Under the pieces are notes generated by a model that was not told where the DNA came from, did not search any database, and saw nothing but the letters and a program-made list of their open reading frames with translations. From the NCBI GenBank assembly GCA_018432925.1, contig JAHDSC010000032.1:1-64000 (forward strand): a DNA stretch of 64,000 nucleotides. The letters are read 5' to 3'. The position numbers were made by a program, and so were the translations under genes. This document shows, in pieces, positions 45,184 to 53,786 of this stretch (its first letter is position 1; every line of letters starts with the position of its first letter). The stretch is from Desulfobacterales bacterium (GTDB lineage Bacteria; Desulfobacterota; Desulfobacteria; Desulfobacterales; JAHDSC01).

Positions 45184-47666
45184 GCGGATTGTTTTTTCTC
45201 CTTCCTTCCTTTTTTTCCTCCCTTCGGCTTCTCTTCTCCGGTTTCAGCGAACTTCTTCATCCCTTCGGCCAATTGCTTCAACTTTTCATCGACCAGAAAG
45301 TTGATGGTATCTTCCGGATAGGTGCCGTCCGGTTTTTTTTCACCCGCTTTTTTGCGGGTCAGTATTTCGATTCCCTCGTCAATGGTTTTCACCGCGAAGA
45401 TATGGAATTTTCCTTGGCTCACCGCGTCCACCACATCTTTTCGCAGCATCAAATCCTTGACATTGCGATCCGGTATCATTACCCCCTGATTGTCGGTGAA
45501 CCCGATTTTCCGGCAGCAGTCGTAGAACCCCTCGATTTTTTCATTAACCCCGCCGATGGCCTGGATTTCTCCTTTCTGGTTAACGGAACCGGTGACCGCG
45601 ATATCCTGCCTCAAGGGCACGCCGGAAAGGCTGGACAGCAGGGCGTAGATTTCAGTCGAAGAAGCGCTGTCCCCGTCCACGCCGCTGTAAGACTGTTCAA
45701 ATGCAATGCTGGCGCTCACGGTCAAGGGCTTGTTCTGGGCATACTTTTCTCTTAAGTATCCGCTTAAAATCAGCACCCCTTTATTGTACGTACTCCCCGA
45801 CAACTCGGCCTCCCTTTCAATATTGATAATGCCCGCGCGCCCCATGGAAACCGACGCGGTAATACGGGAAGGTTTGCCGAACATGTAATCTCCGATATTA
45901 TAAACGGCAAGCCCGTTAACCTGCCCGACCTTCTCTCCTTTCACATCGATCATCAGGGTTCCCCGATCGATCATTTCCTGGATATGTTCTTCAATCATGT
46001 TGGAACGGTAAACCCTGGCTTCAATCGCCTGTTCCACATGCTTTCCCTGTACTACGGATTCGTTTTCCTCCCCGGCCCAGTAATCGGCCTCCCGCATGAT
46101 ATCGGTTACGACGGGAAAACTGGTTGTGATCTTTTCCTGCCGTTCCGTCATACGAACCGCATGCTCGATCAAGGCGGAAATGGCGGTTCTGTCAAAAGGC
46201 TTCAATCCATCCTCGTCTTTTTTCATTCTGATAAATTCCGCGAACTGGCGAATGGTGTTCTCGTTCCTGTCCATTGAGGTGTCAAAATCCGCCCTCACCT
46301 TAAAAATTTTCGGGACATCCGGATCATAGGCAAAAAGCAGTTGATACAGATGGGAATCCGAAATGACAACGACCTTGATATCCATTTCAATGGGTTCCGG
46401 TTTCAAAGTGGTCGTTGTAAACAGGTAAAAAGGATCATACGTCTGGATCTCCATCTTTTTTGTCTTGAGCGCTCTCTTTAGCGCCGGCCATACCCCAGGT
46501 TCCACAATGGAATCGAGAAGATTCAAAACCAGGTACCCTCCGTTGGCCTTGATCAATGACCCCGCCTTGATTTTGCTGAAATCGGTCTTCCAGACCCCGC
46601 TTCGATCGACCACCCGTTCAATGCTCCCGAAAAGATTCCGGTAAGTCGGATAAGTTTCGACAATAACCGGCGGACCCTTTTGTTCCGCATTGTCCACCAA
46701 AAGATTAATCTGATAAGGCTGAAAAGCATCACCCGTAGGAAGTACAAATGGCAGTCCTGGAATGGCGGACTGTCCGGCGGCGATAAAAATCTGTAAATTG
46801 TCGGCCATATCTTCCAGCATGTCATTCAGGTAGGTATCGATCAATTCGTTGTTGAACTTGTCTCTCAGGGGTACGGCTGTTTCCGATGCCATTTTCAGGA
46901 ACATGAATCGATCCATTTTTTCAACATTTCCGTGGATCTGTTTTTGCAGATCCCTGAGTTCGAGAAAAATTTGGTCAATCTCCTCCCTGAGCCTTTCCCG
47001 CTTCTTTTTCAATTCCTCGAATTCTTCTTTTGGAAATCTTCCCCGTTCGACCAGATCTTCGACCTGGTCGATATGTACCGGCTTGCCGTCGATCAACGGC
47101 ATGACCTCGGGTCGCTGGATCTGCCCCATCTGAATATCCACCAGGGCGAATCCCTGTTCTCTGATTTTCTTATCCAGATCTTTAAAAAATTCTTTTGCCT
47201 TTTTTTCATATTCTTCCGTGATTTCTTTTTTCCGGTTGAGGTAATCCTGGCTTGAAAAAAGCTGTGGAATCTGTTTCTTGAGAGATTCAACAAATTCGTG
47301 AATTTCTTTCTTTAATATTTTGCCTTCCCCCGCCTTGAGTCGCAGGAGAACGGGCGCTTCCGGATTCTTGAAGTTGTTGATATAGCAAAGGTCATCCGGT
47401 ACGATTTTCTTTTTTTCGGCGATTTCCGCAAGCAATTTTCGAACCGTGGATGTTCTCCCTGTTCCCGGCGCCCCTGTTACGAGCACATTGTATCCCTGTT
47501 TCTCAATTCCCATCGCAAATCGAAAGGCTTCCACCCCTCTTTTCTGGCCGACAATCTCTTTGAGGGGATTCAGATCTTCGGTGGTTTCAAATGGAAGGGC
47601 GGCGGGATCCAGCCGCCATCTGAGTTTATCAATCGTCACTTTCTTATCTGATGAATTCGTGGACAT
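45180..47666 (-). CDS. Lon-type ATP-dependent protease with AAA_32-like N-terminus
   Basis: An 828-residue protein unlike classical LonA: no N-terminal LAN domain, an early P-loop (GAPGTGRTS, 65-73), a long charged coiled region (about 125-245), then the Lon catalytic domain. The serine of GDSASST (about residue 667) and lysine of GGVNEKIEG form the Ser-Lys dyad. The Walker A lysine position is Arg71. Family proteins of this type are usually called Lon-like or LonB-like and are thought to degrade damaged or regulatory proteins. The neighbour upstream is Hsp20, consistent with protein quality control. Confidence 0.88.
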   Translation of the reverse strand: MSTNSSDKKVTIDKLRWRLDPAALPFETTEDLNPLKEIVGQKRGVEAFRFAMGIEKQGYNVLVTGAPGTGRTSTVRKLLAEIAEKKKIVPDDLCYINNFKNPEAPVLLRLKAGEGKILKKEIHEFVESLKKQIPQLFSSQDYLNRKKEITEEYEKKAKEFFKDLDKKIREQGFALVDIQMGQIQRPEVMPLIDGKPVHIDQVEDLVERGRFPKEEFEELKKKRERLREEIDQIFLELRDLQKQIHGNVEKMDRFMFLKMASETAVPLRDKFNNELIDTYLNDMLEDMADNLQIFIAAGQSAIPGLPFVLPTGDAFQPYQINLLVDNAEQKGPPVIVETYPTYRNLFGSIERVVDRSGVWKTDFSKIKAGSLIKANGGYLVLNLLDSIVEPGVWPALKRALKTKKMEIQTYDPFYLFTTTTLKPEPIEMDIKVVVISDSHLYQLLFAYDPDVPKIFKVRADFDTSMDRNENTIRQFAEFIRMKKDEDGLKPFDRTAISALIEHAVRMTERQEKITTSFPVVTDIMREADYWAGEENESVVQGKHVEQAIEARVYRSNMIEEHIQEMIDRGTLMIDVKGEKVGQVNGLAVYNIGDYMFGKPSRITASVSMGRAGIINIEREAELSGSTYNKGVLILSGYLREKYAQNKPLTVSASIAFEQSYSGVDGDSASSTEIYALLSSLSGVPLRQDIAVTGSVNQKGEIQAIGGVNEKIEGFYDCCRKIGFTDNQGVMIPDRNVKDLMLRKDVVDAVSQGKFHIFAVKTIDEGIEILTRKKAGEKKPDGTYPEDTINFLVDEKLKQLAEGMKKFAETGEEKPKGGKKGRKEKKQSA

Positions 47667-47811
47667 CGACGGACTCCTCGTTTTTTAATTGATTTCAAAC
47701 TGCTTTCCGATACTTCCATTTTTCGATACGCTTCCTGACCGTTATCAATTCCGTTCGAGTGTTCCTCAGCCTGATAAAAAATGCCGCGCGGGCAATGATT
47801 TCAATTGCAAA

Positions 47812-48258
47812 TCATTCGACCTTTATTTTAACAGCGGGCGCTTTTTCGGGCTTGCATTTCGGCATGACAATCGTCAGGATCTCATCTTTGTAAGAAGCCT
47901 CGACATCTTCCGTCCTTATCCGGCAAGGGATTTGAATGGTTCGAGCGAAAGAGCCATGTCTTCTTTCCGTTCGATGATAGTTCTCGCTTTCCTTAACGAA
48001 TTCCTGCTTCAGCTCGCCTTTGATGGTGAGCATATCGCCGCTGATCACAATATCCAGATCCTCCGGATTCAAACCGGCGATCTTGGCCTTTATAATCAGC
48101 TCGCTCTCCGTTTCAGACAAATCAATCGAAGGCACCTGCCCGGCAATTCCCTTGAAAAAAGGCATTCCGAAGTCCTTCCTCAGCCTGAACATGAGACGCT
48201 CCATATCCCTTTTCAATTTGTCGATTTCACGATCTTTCCAGATGATCAACTCCGGCAT
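47812..48258 (-). CDS. Small heat-shock protein, Hsp20/alpha-crystallin family
   Basis: A 148-residue chaperone. The alpha-crystallin domain shows LIIKAKIAGLNPEDLDIVIS, then GSFARTIQIPCRI and a C-terminal hydrophobic KIKV. Hsp20 oligomers hold unfolding proteins. The start has a strong AAGGAGG site. It has its own promoter and shares orientation with the Lon-type protease downstream (145 bases). Confidence 0.92.
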   Translation of the reverse strand: MPELIIWKDREIDKLKRDMERLMFRLRKDFGMPFFKGIAGQVPSIDLSETESELIIKAKIAGLNPEDLDIVISGDMLTIKGELKQEFVKESENYHRTERRHGSFARTIQIPCRIRTEDVEASYKDEILTIVMPKCKPEKAPAVKIKVE

Positions 48259-48277
48259 GATTAACCCTCCTTTTTAA

Positions 48278-48317
48278 ACAAGAAAAGCTTTTTTCAGTTT
48301 GATTTATTTTAAAAGCT
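48278..48317 (-). terminator. Possible terminator after the GalT-like gene
   Basis: On the minus strand AGCTTTT (48317-48311) and AAAAGCT (48292-48286) form a seven-base stem followed by TTTTCTTGTTT. It lies 80 bases after the GalT-like stop and overlaps the hsp20 promoter -10. Confidence 0.45.
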
Positions 48318-48334
48318 GCTTCCGGAATATGCAA
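48306..48334 (-). promoter_or_regulatory. Sigma70-type promoter of hsp20
   Basis: On the minus strand TTGCAT (48329-48334), 17 bases, TAAAAT (48306-48311). No sigma32 consensus was recognised. Confidence 0.5.
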
Positions 48335-48396
48335 GTAATTTCAAAATCTGCCCCGAATCCGGGCTTGAAACGGAATGGCAGGTGGTGTTTTCGTTC

Positions 48397-49419
48397 TTAA
48401 TCGGTCAATCGGATTTCTTCAGCGAGATCTTCGGGAGAGATGATCACGATAACTTCATCATGACCTTTTTCAAAATAATTCACGTCACTCGTTCCCAGCG
48501 GCGGGAGGCTGACTCTGGGAACGGTCCGAGCCTGTATCCAGAAACCGTCGTCGTCTTCGAGGCTCATCAGAAGTGTCATATTCAAATTATTCAGATGCAT
48601 CCGGTGGAAGGACTTCAACAACCGGGTCAACCCCCGGGCATATGAATCCAGGGTCTCATCCGTTAGATCCCGGATGGAACTCATGTTCTTGAAAATGGAA
48701 AGGATTTCGCCGAACATCCCGCCCGGGCTGAAAAGAGAAATAAACTCGATTCCACCATAATTGAAGAGGTATCTGCTTTTGTTTTGTTTTTCAAACTCGA
48801 CCAGGTCCGCCCAGTAATTTGCGCCATGAACCATCTTATAATCGGCGGACGATCTCATCAGCCGGCCATGAAAGTGGGTCGGGCGGCGGTTGACGACTAC
48901 CTGAATATGAGGATGAATCAGTCCGCCTCCGGAACCCGGCATGTAGTTCCAGTTAATCGAAGCATATGAGACATCCCGAGCGTTTGCCTTGATCCGTTCG
49001 ATAAAAAGGGTGCTCGCTTTGAGGGCGCTGAATAGTTTTTCGACGGAAAATCGGTCCAGAGATATATAGTGTTCGTCTGAGATCACGGTAACCCCGCAGT
49101 AGCGGCTGTAAGGAAACGCGTTGGGCAAAACGGTCGAGCGGCCGAAACATATCCGGCCCTCGGGAACGAGGTCGGCGGGAAATTTCGGAGTGGATCTTGC
49201 AAGATTTTCGGGACAGAAAGGACAATTGTGTCTGGAGGCTTCGATCATTTCCGGTTCATGAGATGCTTGCGGGAATCGCATCCGGGATTTGAGAACGCGG
49301 GATACCGTGCCGGTAAAACAATCCTTTCGGATTTCAACCGGAATGGCTTTTTCGGTAAACCCTTCGCTGAAATCCAGCATCCGTGCCTCAACCGTATGCT
49401 TTTCAAATAGATTCTCCAT
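48397..49419 (-). CDS. Galactose-1-phosphate uridylyltransferase-like nucleotidyltransferase
   Basis: A 340-residue member of the HIT superfamily. CPFCPEN near residue 51 gives the structural zinc cysteines, PNAFPYS is the family motif, and GGGLIHPHIQVVV holds the catalytic HPH-x-Q. Length matches GalT (about 348). GalT transfers UMP between UDP-glucose and galactose 1-phosphate, but no other Leloir genes are present, so the true substrate may be another sugar phosphate. Confidence 0.8.
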   Translation of the reverse strand: MENLFEKHTVEARMLDFSEGFTEKAIPVEIRKDCFTGTVSRVLKSRMRFPQASHEPEMIEASRHNCPFCPENLARSTPKFPADLVPEGRICFGRSTVLPNAFPYSRYCGVTVISDEHYISLDRFSVEKLFSALKASTLFIERIKANARDVSYASINWNYMPGSGGGLIHPHIQVVVNRRPTHFHGRLMRSSADYKMVHGANYWADLVEFEKQNKSRYLFNYGGIEFISLFSPGGMFGEILSIFKNMSSIRDLTDETLDSYARGLTRLLKSFHRMHLNNLNMTLLMSLEDDDGFWIQARTVPRVSLPPLGTSDVNYFEKGHDEVIVIISPEDLAEEIRLTD

Positions 49420-49540
49420 GATTGATCCCCCCCTTTCTGCGCTCCCGTCAACCGGTGGCGAGCCGTTTTCTTATTAGCCGTTTTTCAAGGGTACGCAAAA
49501 ACCGAATCGTTTCGCGCCTCGATGCTTTATCAAAAAACGA

Positions 49541-50698
49541 TCACAAATAAAATCTCGGTACGCGGTCCGTGACGGTAGATACGACTTCGTAGTTGATCGT
49601 TTCGAGGACGGCGGCAATTTCATCGACGGTGATCGTCAAATTGCCCTGTTTTCCGAAAATGACCACCTCATCTTCCAGACGGATATCCGGAATATGGCCC
49701 ACATCCAGCATGGTGAGGTCCATGCAGATGCGGCCCACTACCGGCGCTCGCTGTCCCCCGACCAGCATCTGTCCGCAGGAAGACAACCGGCGATTATATC
49801 CATCCGCATAACCGACCGGCACGGTGGCAACGGTGGTGGATTTTGGAGTTTCATAGGTCATGCCGTAACTGATTTTGAAACCGGCAGGCACTTTTTTCAA
49901 GTGAATCACCCGGCTTTTCAATTCCATAGCCGGTTTCAATTCCACCCGGTTTTTATTCACCTCATCGGACGGATACAGGCCGTAAAGGGAAATGCCGCCT
50001 CTCACCATATCGAGATGGGTTTCAGGCATATCGATAATCGCCGCGCTGTTGGCGGCATGTTTTATCGGAATCTCCAGGCCGGTAAGCCGAAGCCGGTTCA
50101 AAAAATCCATGAACCGTTCAAACTGCTTTACGGCATATGATTTATCCAGGCTGTCGGCGGTTGCAAAGTGGGTAAAAACACCCTCCAGTTCAAGACCGCC
50201 AAGACATCCGATGGCGTTTGCTTCATGGATCGCGTCGTTTTTAAAATCACCGCCCCGAGCGGGTGTACCGAATCCGTTGGAAGATATGCCGAGTCTTCCC
50301 ATTCCGGAGTCCACCTTTAGATGAATCTTGATCTTTTTGCCATGCGAAGCCGCCATCCTGGAGAGTGCCTCGGCTGTTCTCAATGAAAATACGGTCTGCG
50401 TAAGATCAAATTCAAGAAGCTTTTCCGCAAATACGGACTGCGTATGGCCCAGAATCAAGATCGGCGCATCAATCCCGGCGTTCCGGAGTTGTATGCCTTC
50501 CACCAGTCTCGCCACCCCCAGAAAGCAGGCACCGTTTTGCAGGGCTGTCTTTGCCACTTCAATCATGCCGTGCCCGTAGGCGTTTGCTTTCACAACCGCC
50601 ATCAACCGAGCGGACGGATGGGTAACCCGCCTCAGTTCACGCACGTTGTGAGCGATCGCCTTCCGATCAACTTCCGCCCATATCAATGGAAAATCCAA
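49541..50698 (-). CDS. alr: Alanine racemase
   Basis: A PLP enzyme making D-alanine for peptidoglycan. The PLP lysine lies in VVKANAYGHG; MGRLGIS and the C-terminal GRICMDLTMLD with the catalytic tyrosine region GYADGYNR are all present. The frame runs back to 51031, inside ald, so the start must be internal. I prefer TTG at 50698 (reading DFPLIWAEVDRKAI), eight bases after GAGG, giving 385 residues; ATG at 50782 is the alternative. It follows ald at the end of the glycine/lipoate/alanine gene series. Confidence 0.93.
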   Translation of the reverse strand: MDFPLIWAEVDRKAIAHNVRELRRVTHPSARLMAVVKANAYGHGMIEVAKTALQNGACFLGVARLVEGIQLRNAGIDAPILILGHTQSVFAEKLLEFDLTQTVFSLRTAEALSRMAASHGKKIKIHLKVDSGMGRLGISSNGFGTPARGGDFKNDAIHEANAIGCLGGLELEGVFTHFATADSLDKSYAVKQFERFMDFLNRLRLTGLEIPIKHAANSAAIIDMPETHLDMVRGGISLYGLYPSDEVNKNRVELKPAMELKSRVIHLKKVPAGFKISYGMTYETPKSTTVATVPVGYADGYNRRLSSCGQMLVGGQRAPVVGRICMDLTMLDVGHIPDIRLEDEVVIFGKQGNLTITVDEIAAVLETINYEVVSTVTDRVPRFYL

Positions 50699-50861
50699 AA
50701 ATTTTACCTCGAAAATCAGGTTTCTTCGTTTTTTTTTATCATGCAATCGGACGGTCTCAAACCCATACCGGCCGTCCGGCATCCGGTCGGCAAATCTTGA
50801 ACCCGGCCGAAAATATGCCCGGATGGCATCAATTGCTGAGTGCGCGAAAACGAAAACGATG

Positions 50862-51974
50862 CTACAACAAACTGTCAATCGGCTTCCAATCGAGACCGAA
50901 AGCCTCCGCAACCCCCTTGCAGGTGATCTTTCCCAAAACCACGTTGGCGCCGCTCTTGATTTCGGGATTATCCTTGAATGCTTTTTTCCATCCTTTATTC
51001 GCAATTTCGACGGCATACGGCAAAGTCGCATTGGTCAAAGCCAATGTCGAAGTTTTTGCAACGGCACCCGGCATATTGGCCACGCAATAATGCAACACGC
51101 CGTCCACGGTAAAAACCGGATCGGAATGCGTTGTCGGCTTCGATGTTTCAAAACAGCCCCCCTGATCGATCGAAACATCCAGAAGAACCGCTCCTTTTTT
51201 GATTATCTTCAGCATCTCCCGGTCGATTATCTTTGGTGCTTTCGCCCCCGGGACAAGAACAGCGCCCACAATTATGTCGGCCTCCGTTAGGAGTTTGCGG
51301 ATCGTCACCGGGCTGGATGCCAGAAGAAAGCAGTTTGGAGGCATGACATCGCTGAGATATCGCAACCGGTCCAGCCGGACATCGAGAAGATATACCTTTG
51401 CCCCCATCCCGCAAGCGATCTTGGCTGCATTGGTTCCCACCTTGCCGCCTCCGATAACCAGAACCGTCCCCGGATCGACTCCCGGTACCCCGCCAAGCAA
51501 AATCCCCTGACCGCCATGAATCTTTTCCAGATACCTGGCACCTTGCGGTACGGCCATCCGTCCGGCAATTTCGCTCATCGGCGCCAGCAGCGGCAGGGAG
51601 CCGTCCGCCGTTTGAATCGTTTCGTACGCGATACCGACGGAACCGCTTTTTATAAGAACACGGGTCAATTCTTCCATGGCGGCCAGGTGAAGAAAGGTAA
51701 AAATGATCTGGCCTTCTCGAATCCAGTCATATTCGGAGGGCAACGGCTCTTTCACATGCATCACCATTTCGCAGCGGTCGTAAACTTCTTTCGGCGTATC
51801 GACAAGTTGCGCTCCGGCCTCGACATACATGGCATCATCGAACCCGCTCCCTTTCCCCGCTTCTTTCTCGATCCAGACGCGATGCCCGTTTTCCTTCATT
51901 ACCGCCGCCCCGGAGGGGGTCATGGAAACACGATGTTCCTCCGTCTTGATTTCTTTTAAAATTCCTACGTTCAT
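50862..51974 (-). CDS. ald: Alanine dehydrogenase
   Basis: A 370-residue NAD-dependent enzyme interconverting alanine with pyruvate and ammonia. The N-terminus GILKEIKTEEHRVSMTP, the Rossmann loop GTVLVIGGGKVGTNAA and VDVSIDQGGCFET-like sequence (here LDVSIDQGGCFET) are diagnostic. Its ATG overlaps the lipA stop (ATGA), so it is translationally coupled to lipA. Placement after the glycine cleavage genes suggests joint amino-acid nitrogen metabolism. Confidence 0.95.
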   Translation of the reverse strand: MNVGILKEIKTEEHRVSMTPSGAAVMKENGHRVWIEKEAGKGSGFDDAMYVEAGAQLVDTPKEVYDRCEMVMHVKEPLPSEYDWIREGQIIFTFLHLAAMEELTRVLIKSGSVGIAYETIQTADGSLPLLAPMSEIAGRMAVPQGARYLEKIHGGQGILLGGVPGVDPGTVLVIGGGKVGTNAAKIACGMGAKVYLLDVRLDRLRYLSDVMPPNCFLLASSPVTIRKLLTEADIIVGAVLVPGAKAPKIIDREMLKIIKKGAVLLDVSIDQGGCFETSKPTTHSDPVFTVDGVLHYCVANMPGAVAKTSTLALTNATLPYAVEIANKGWKKAFKDNPEIKSGANVVLGKITCKGVAEAFGLDWKPIDSLL

Positions 51975-52906
51975 GATTGTTCCTTTGGAAAAGGTACACC
52001 GTAAAATCCGTCTCTGGAAACCGTTTGCGAACAGGCGAGATAGAGCTCTTTTGCGTGGTAAGAGCTTCTCACAAGCGGTCCGCTGGCCGCTTCCGTAAAA
52101 CCCATTTCAAGAGCGGTCCGCCTCCAGCGATCGAATTCTTCCGGAGGAATAAAGCGTTCGACCGGCAAATGCCGGCTTGTCGGCTGCAAATATTGTCCCA
52201 GTGTCAGAAGATTGCAGCCGGCGTTTCGAAGATCCAGGAGGGTTTTCAAAATTTCTTCCGTCGACTCCCCCAGCCCGAGCATGAGACCGGACTTTACAGG
52301 CACCCGCGGGCGGTAACGTCCAACCCGCCTGATCAGCTCAAGCGACTGTTGGTAGTCCGCGCCCGGACGAGCCAGGGAATAAAGACGCGGGACCGTTTCC
52401 AGGTTATGGTTCAAGACACTGATGCGGGCATCGAGAATCAATCGAAGCGAATCCGCGTTTCCGCGAAAATCCGGGATCAAGACCTCCACCTTTGCATCGG
52501 GTGCCGCGCGATGAATTTTATTTACGGTTTCGCTGAAAAATCCGGCACCGCCATCGTCCAAGTCATCGCGGGTGACGGAAGTTACAACCACATATTGCAG
52601 TCCCAGATGTTTTACCGCTTCCGCAACCCGGAAGGGTTCCCCCGGGTCGGGAGGCGTCAGAGGCCCATGAGCCACCGAGCAAAACCCGCAGTCCCGGGTG
52701 CACCGAGGCCCCATGATCAGAAATGTTGCCGTTTGGCGGGAAAAACACTCCCAGATGTTGGGGCATTTTGCCTCCTGGCATACGGTGTGAAGGCGGTTCT
52801 CTTCCAGCAGTTTCCTGACTTTCTCATAAGCGGAGCCGGTGGGCAATCTGCGCTTGAGCCAGGGTGGTTTTGGAATCCTTTTTTTTGCCTCCGGATGTTG
52901 AATCAT
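51971..52906 (-). CDS. lipA: Lipoyl synthase (radical SAM)
   Basis: About 311 residues from ATG 52906 (MIQHPEA), which follows GGAGG; the frame extends to 52933. It inserts two sulfurs into octanoyl groups. Both iron-sulfur sites are visible: auxiliary cluster CQEAKCPNIWEC and radical-SAM CTRDCGFC. It directly follows lipB and overlaps ald by four bases. With lipB it makes lipoate on GcvH, encoded in the same run of genes. Confidence 0.96.
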   Translation of the reverse strand: MIQHPEAKKRIPKPPWLKRRLPTGSAYEKVRKLLEENRLHTVCQEAKCPNIWECFSRQTATFLIMGPRCTRDCGFCSVAHGPLTPPDPGEPFRVAEAVKHLGLQYVVVTSVTRDDLDDGGAGFFSETVNKIHRAAPDAKVEVLIPDFRGNADSLRLILDARISVLNHNLETVPRLYSLARPGADYQQSLELIRRVGRYRPRVPVKSGLMLGLGESTEEILKTLLDLRNAGCNLLTLGQYLQPTSRHLPVERFIPPEEFDRWRRTALEMGFTEAASGPLVRSSYHAKELYLACSQTVSRDGFYGVPFPKEQS

Positions 52907-52957
52907 TGTTTTTCTGCCTCCGGCTTTCGGCAACAGGATGCTTTCGGTCGTTCGGGG

Positions 52958-53704
52958 TTACAACTTTAAAGAAGCCGCCAAATCGTTTATTTTTATACCT
53001 CGCAATTCTTCCCGCTTGATCATTTCCAGCTCAACGGCGAAAACGCTTTCAATATGTTGTCGGACCGCACGGCGAACCGGATTCATGGCAATTTCACTCG
53101 AAAGCACTTCCCGCATGGAGGTCATTTGAACTCCCGGAAGGCCGCAGGGATGAATCCAGCCGAAAGGTTCAAGGGAAAGATTGACATTGAGCGCCAGGCC
53201 GTGAAAGGTTATCCCCCGTCGAACCGAAATTCCGATACTTCCCAGTTTCCGGTTTCCGACCCAAACCCCCCGGTTCAAGGAATTCCGCTCCGCCCGGATT
53301 CCCCAGTCCCCGGCGGTGCGAATCATGATTTCTTCCAGCCCCGTTACATATTCCACTACCCGCATCCGGTTTTCCCTGAGACGGATGATGGGATAAAGTA
53401 CCACTTGACCGGGCCCATGAAACGTAATCGTGCCGCCGCGTTCCGTGTGGAATATCGGGATTCCGGTTTCTTCCAGAAATTTCTCGGATATTTTCAGACT
53501 CTCCAGTCCTCCCCTGCGGCCAAGGGTGAAAACCGGAGGGTGTTCCAGGAGCAGAACAATATCCCTATCGATGATCTTGTTTATTCTGGCGTCAACCAGC
53601 CTGTGCTGTAAATCCAGGGCTTCACTGTATGAAACGGCGGACAGTTGCAGGCAATGCCATCTTTTGCTTCCGCCGGATTGCACACGGCTTGAATCGGTCT
53701 TCAA
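52958..53704 (-). CDS. lipB: Octanoyltransferase
   Basis: A 248-residue enzyme that moves octanoate from acyl carrier protein to lipoyl domains. RGGTITFHGPGQVVLYPI is the family's central signature, and GVWVGNRKLGSIGISVRRGITFHG holds the catalytic lysine region. Start is TTG at 53704 with AAGGTGG seven bases upstream. Lies between gcvPB and lipA. Confidence 0.95.
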   Translation of the reverse strand: MKTDSSRVQSGGSKRWHCLQLSAVSYSEALDLQHRLVDARINKIIDRDIVLLLEHPPVFTLGRRGGLESLKISEKFLEETGIPIFHTERGGTITFHGPGQVVLYPIIRLRENRMRVVEYVTGLEEIMIRTAGDWGIRAERNSLNRGVWVGNRKLGSIGISVRRGITFHGLALNVNLSLEPFGWIHPCGLPGVQMTSMREVLSSEIAMNPVRRAVRQHIESVFAVELEMIKREELRGIKINDLAASLKL

Positions 53705-53786
53705 ATCAATTCCACCTTACGGAAACAATTCAGCGGCTTTTTGAAATAATTTTCTGCGGACGGGCCGGAAAATATGTGTACCGGTT

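Noticed and set aside
51977-52969. 330-codon plus-strand ORF
   Set aside because: Antisense to lipA, which has both iron-sulfur motifs intact.
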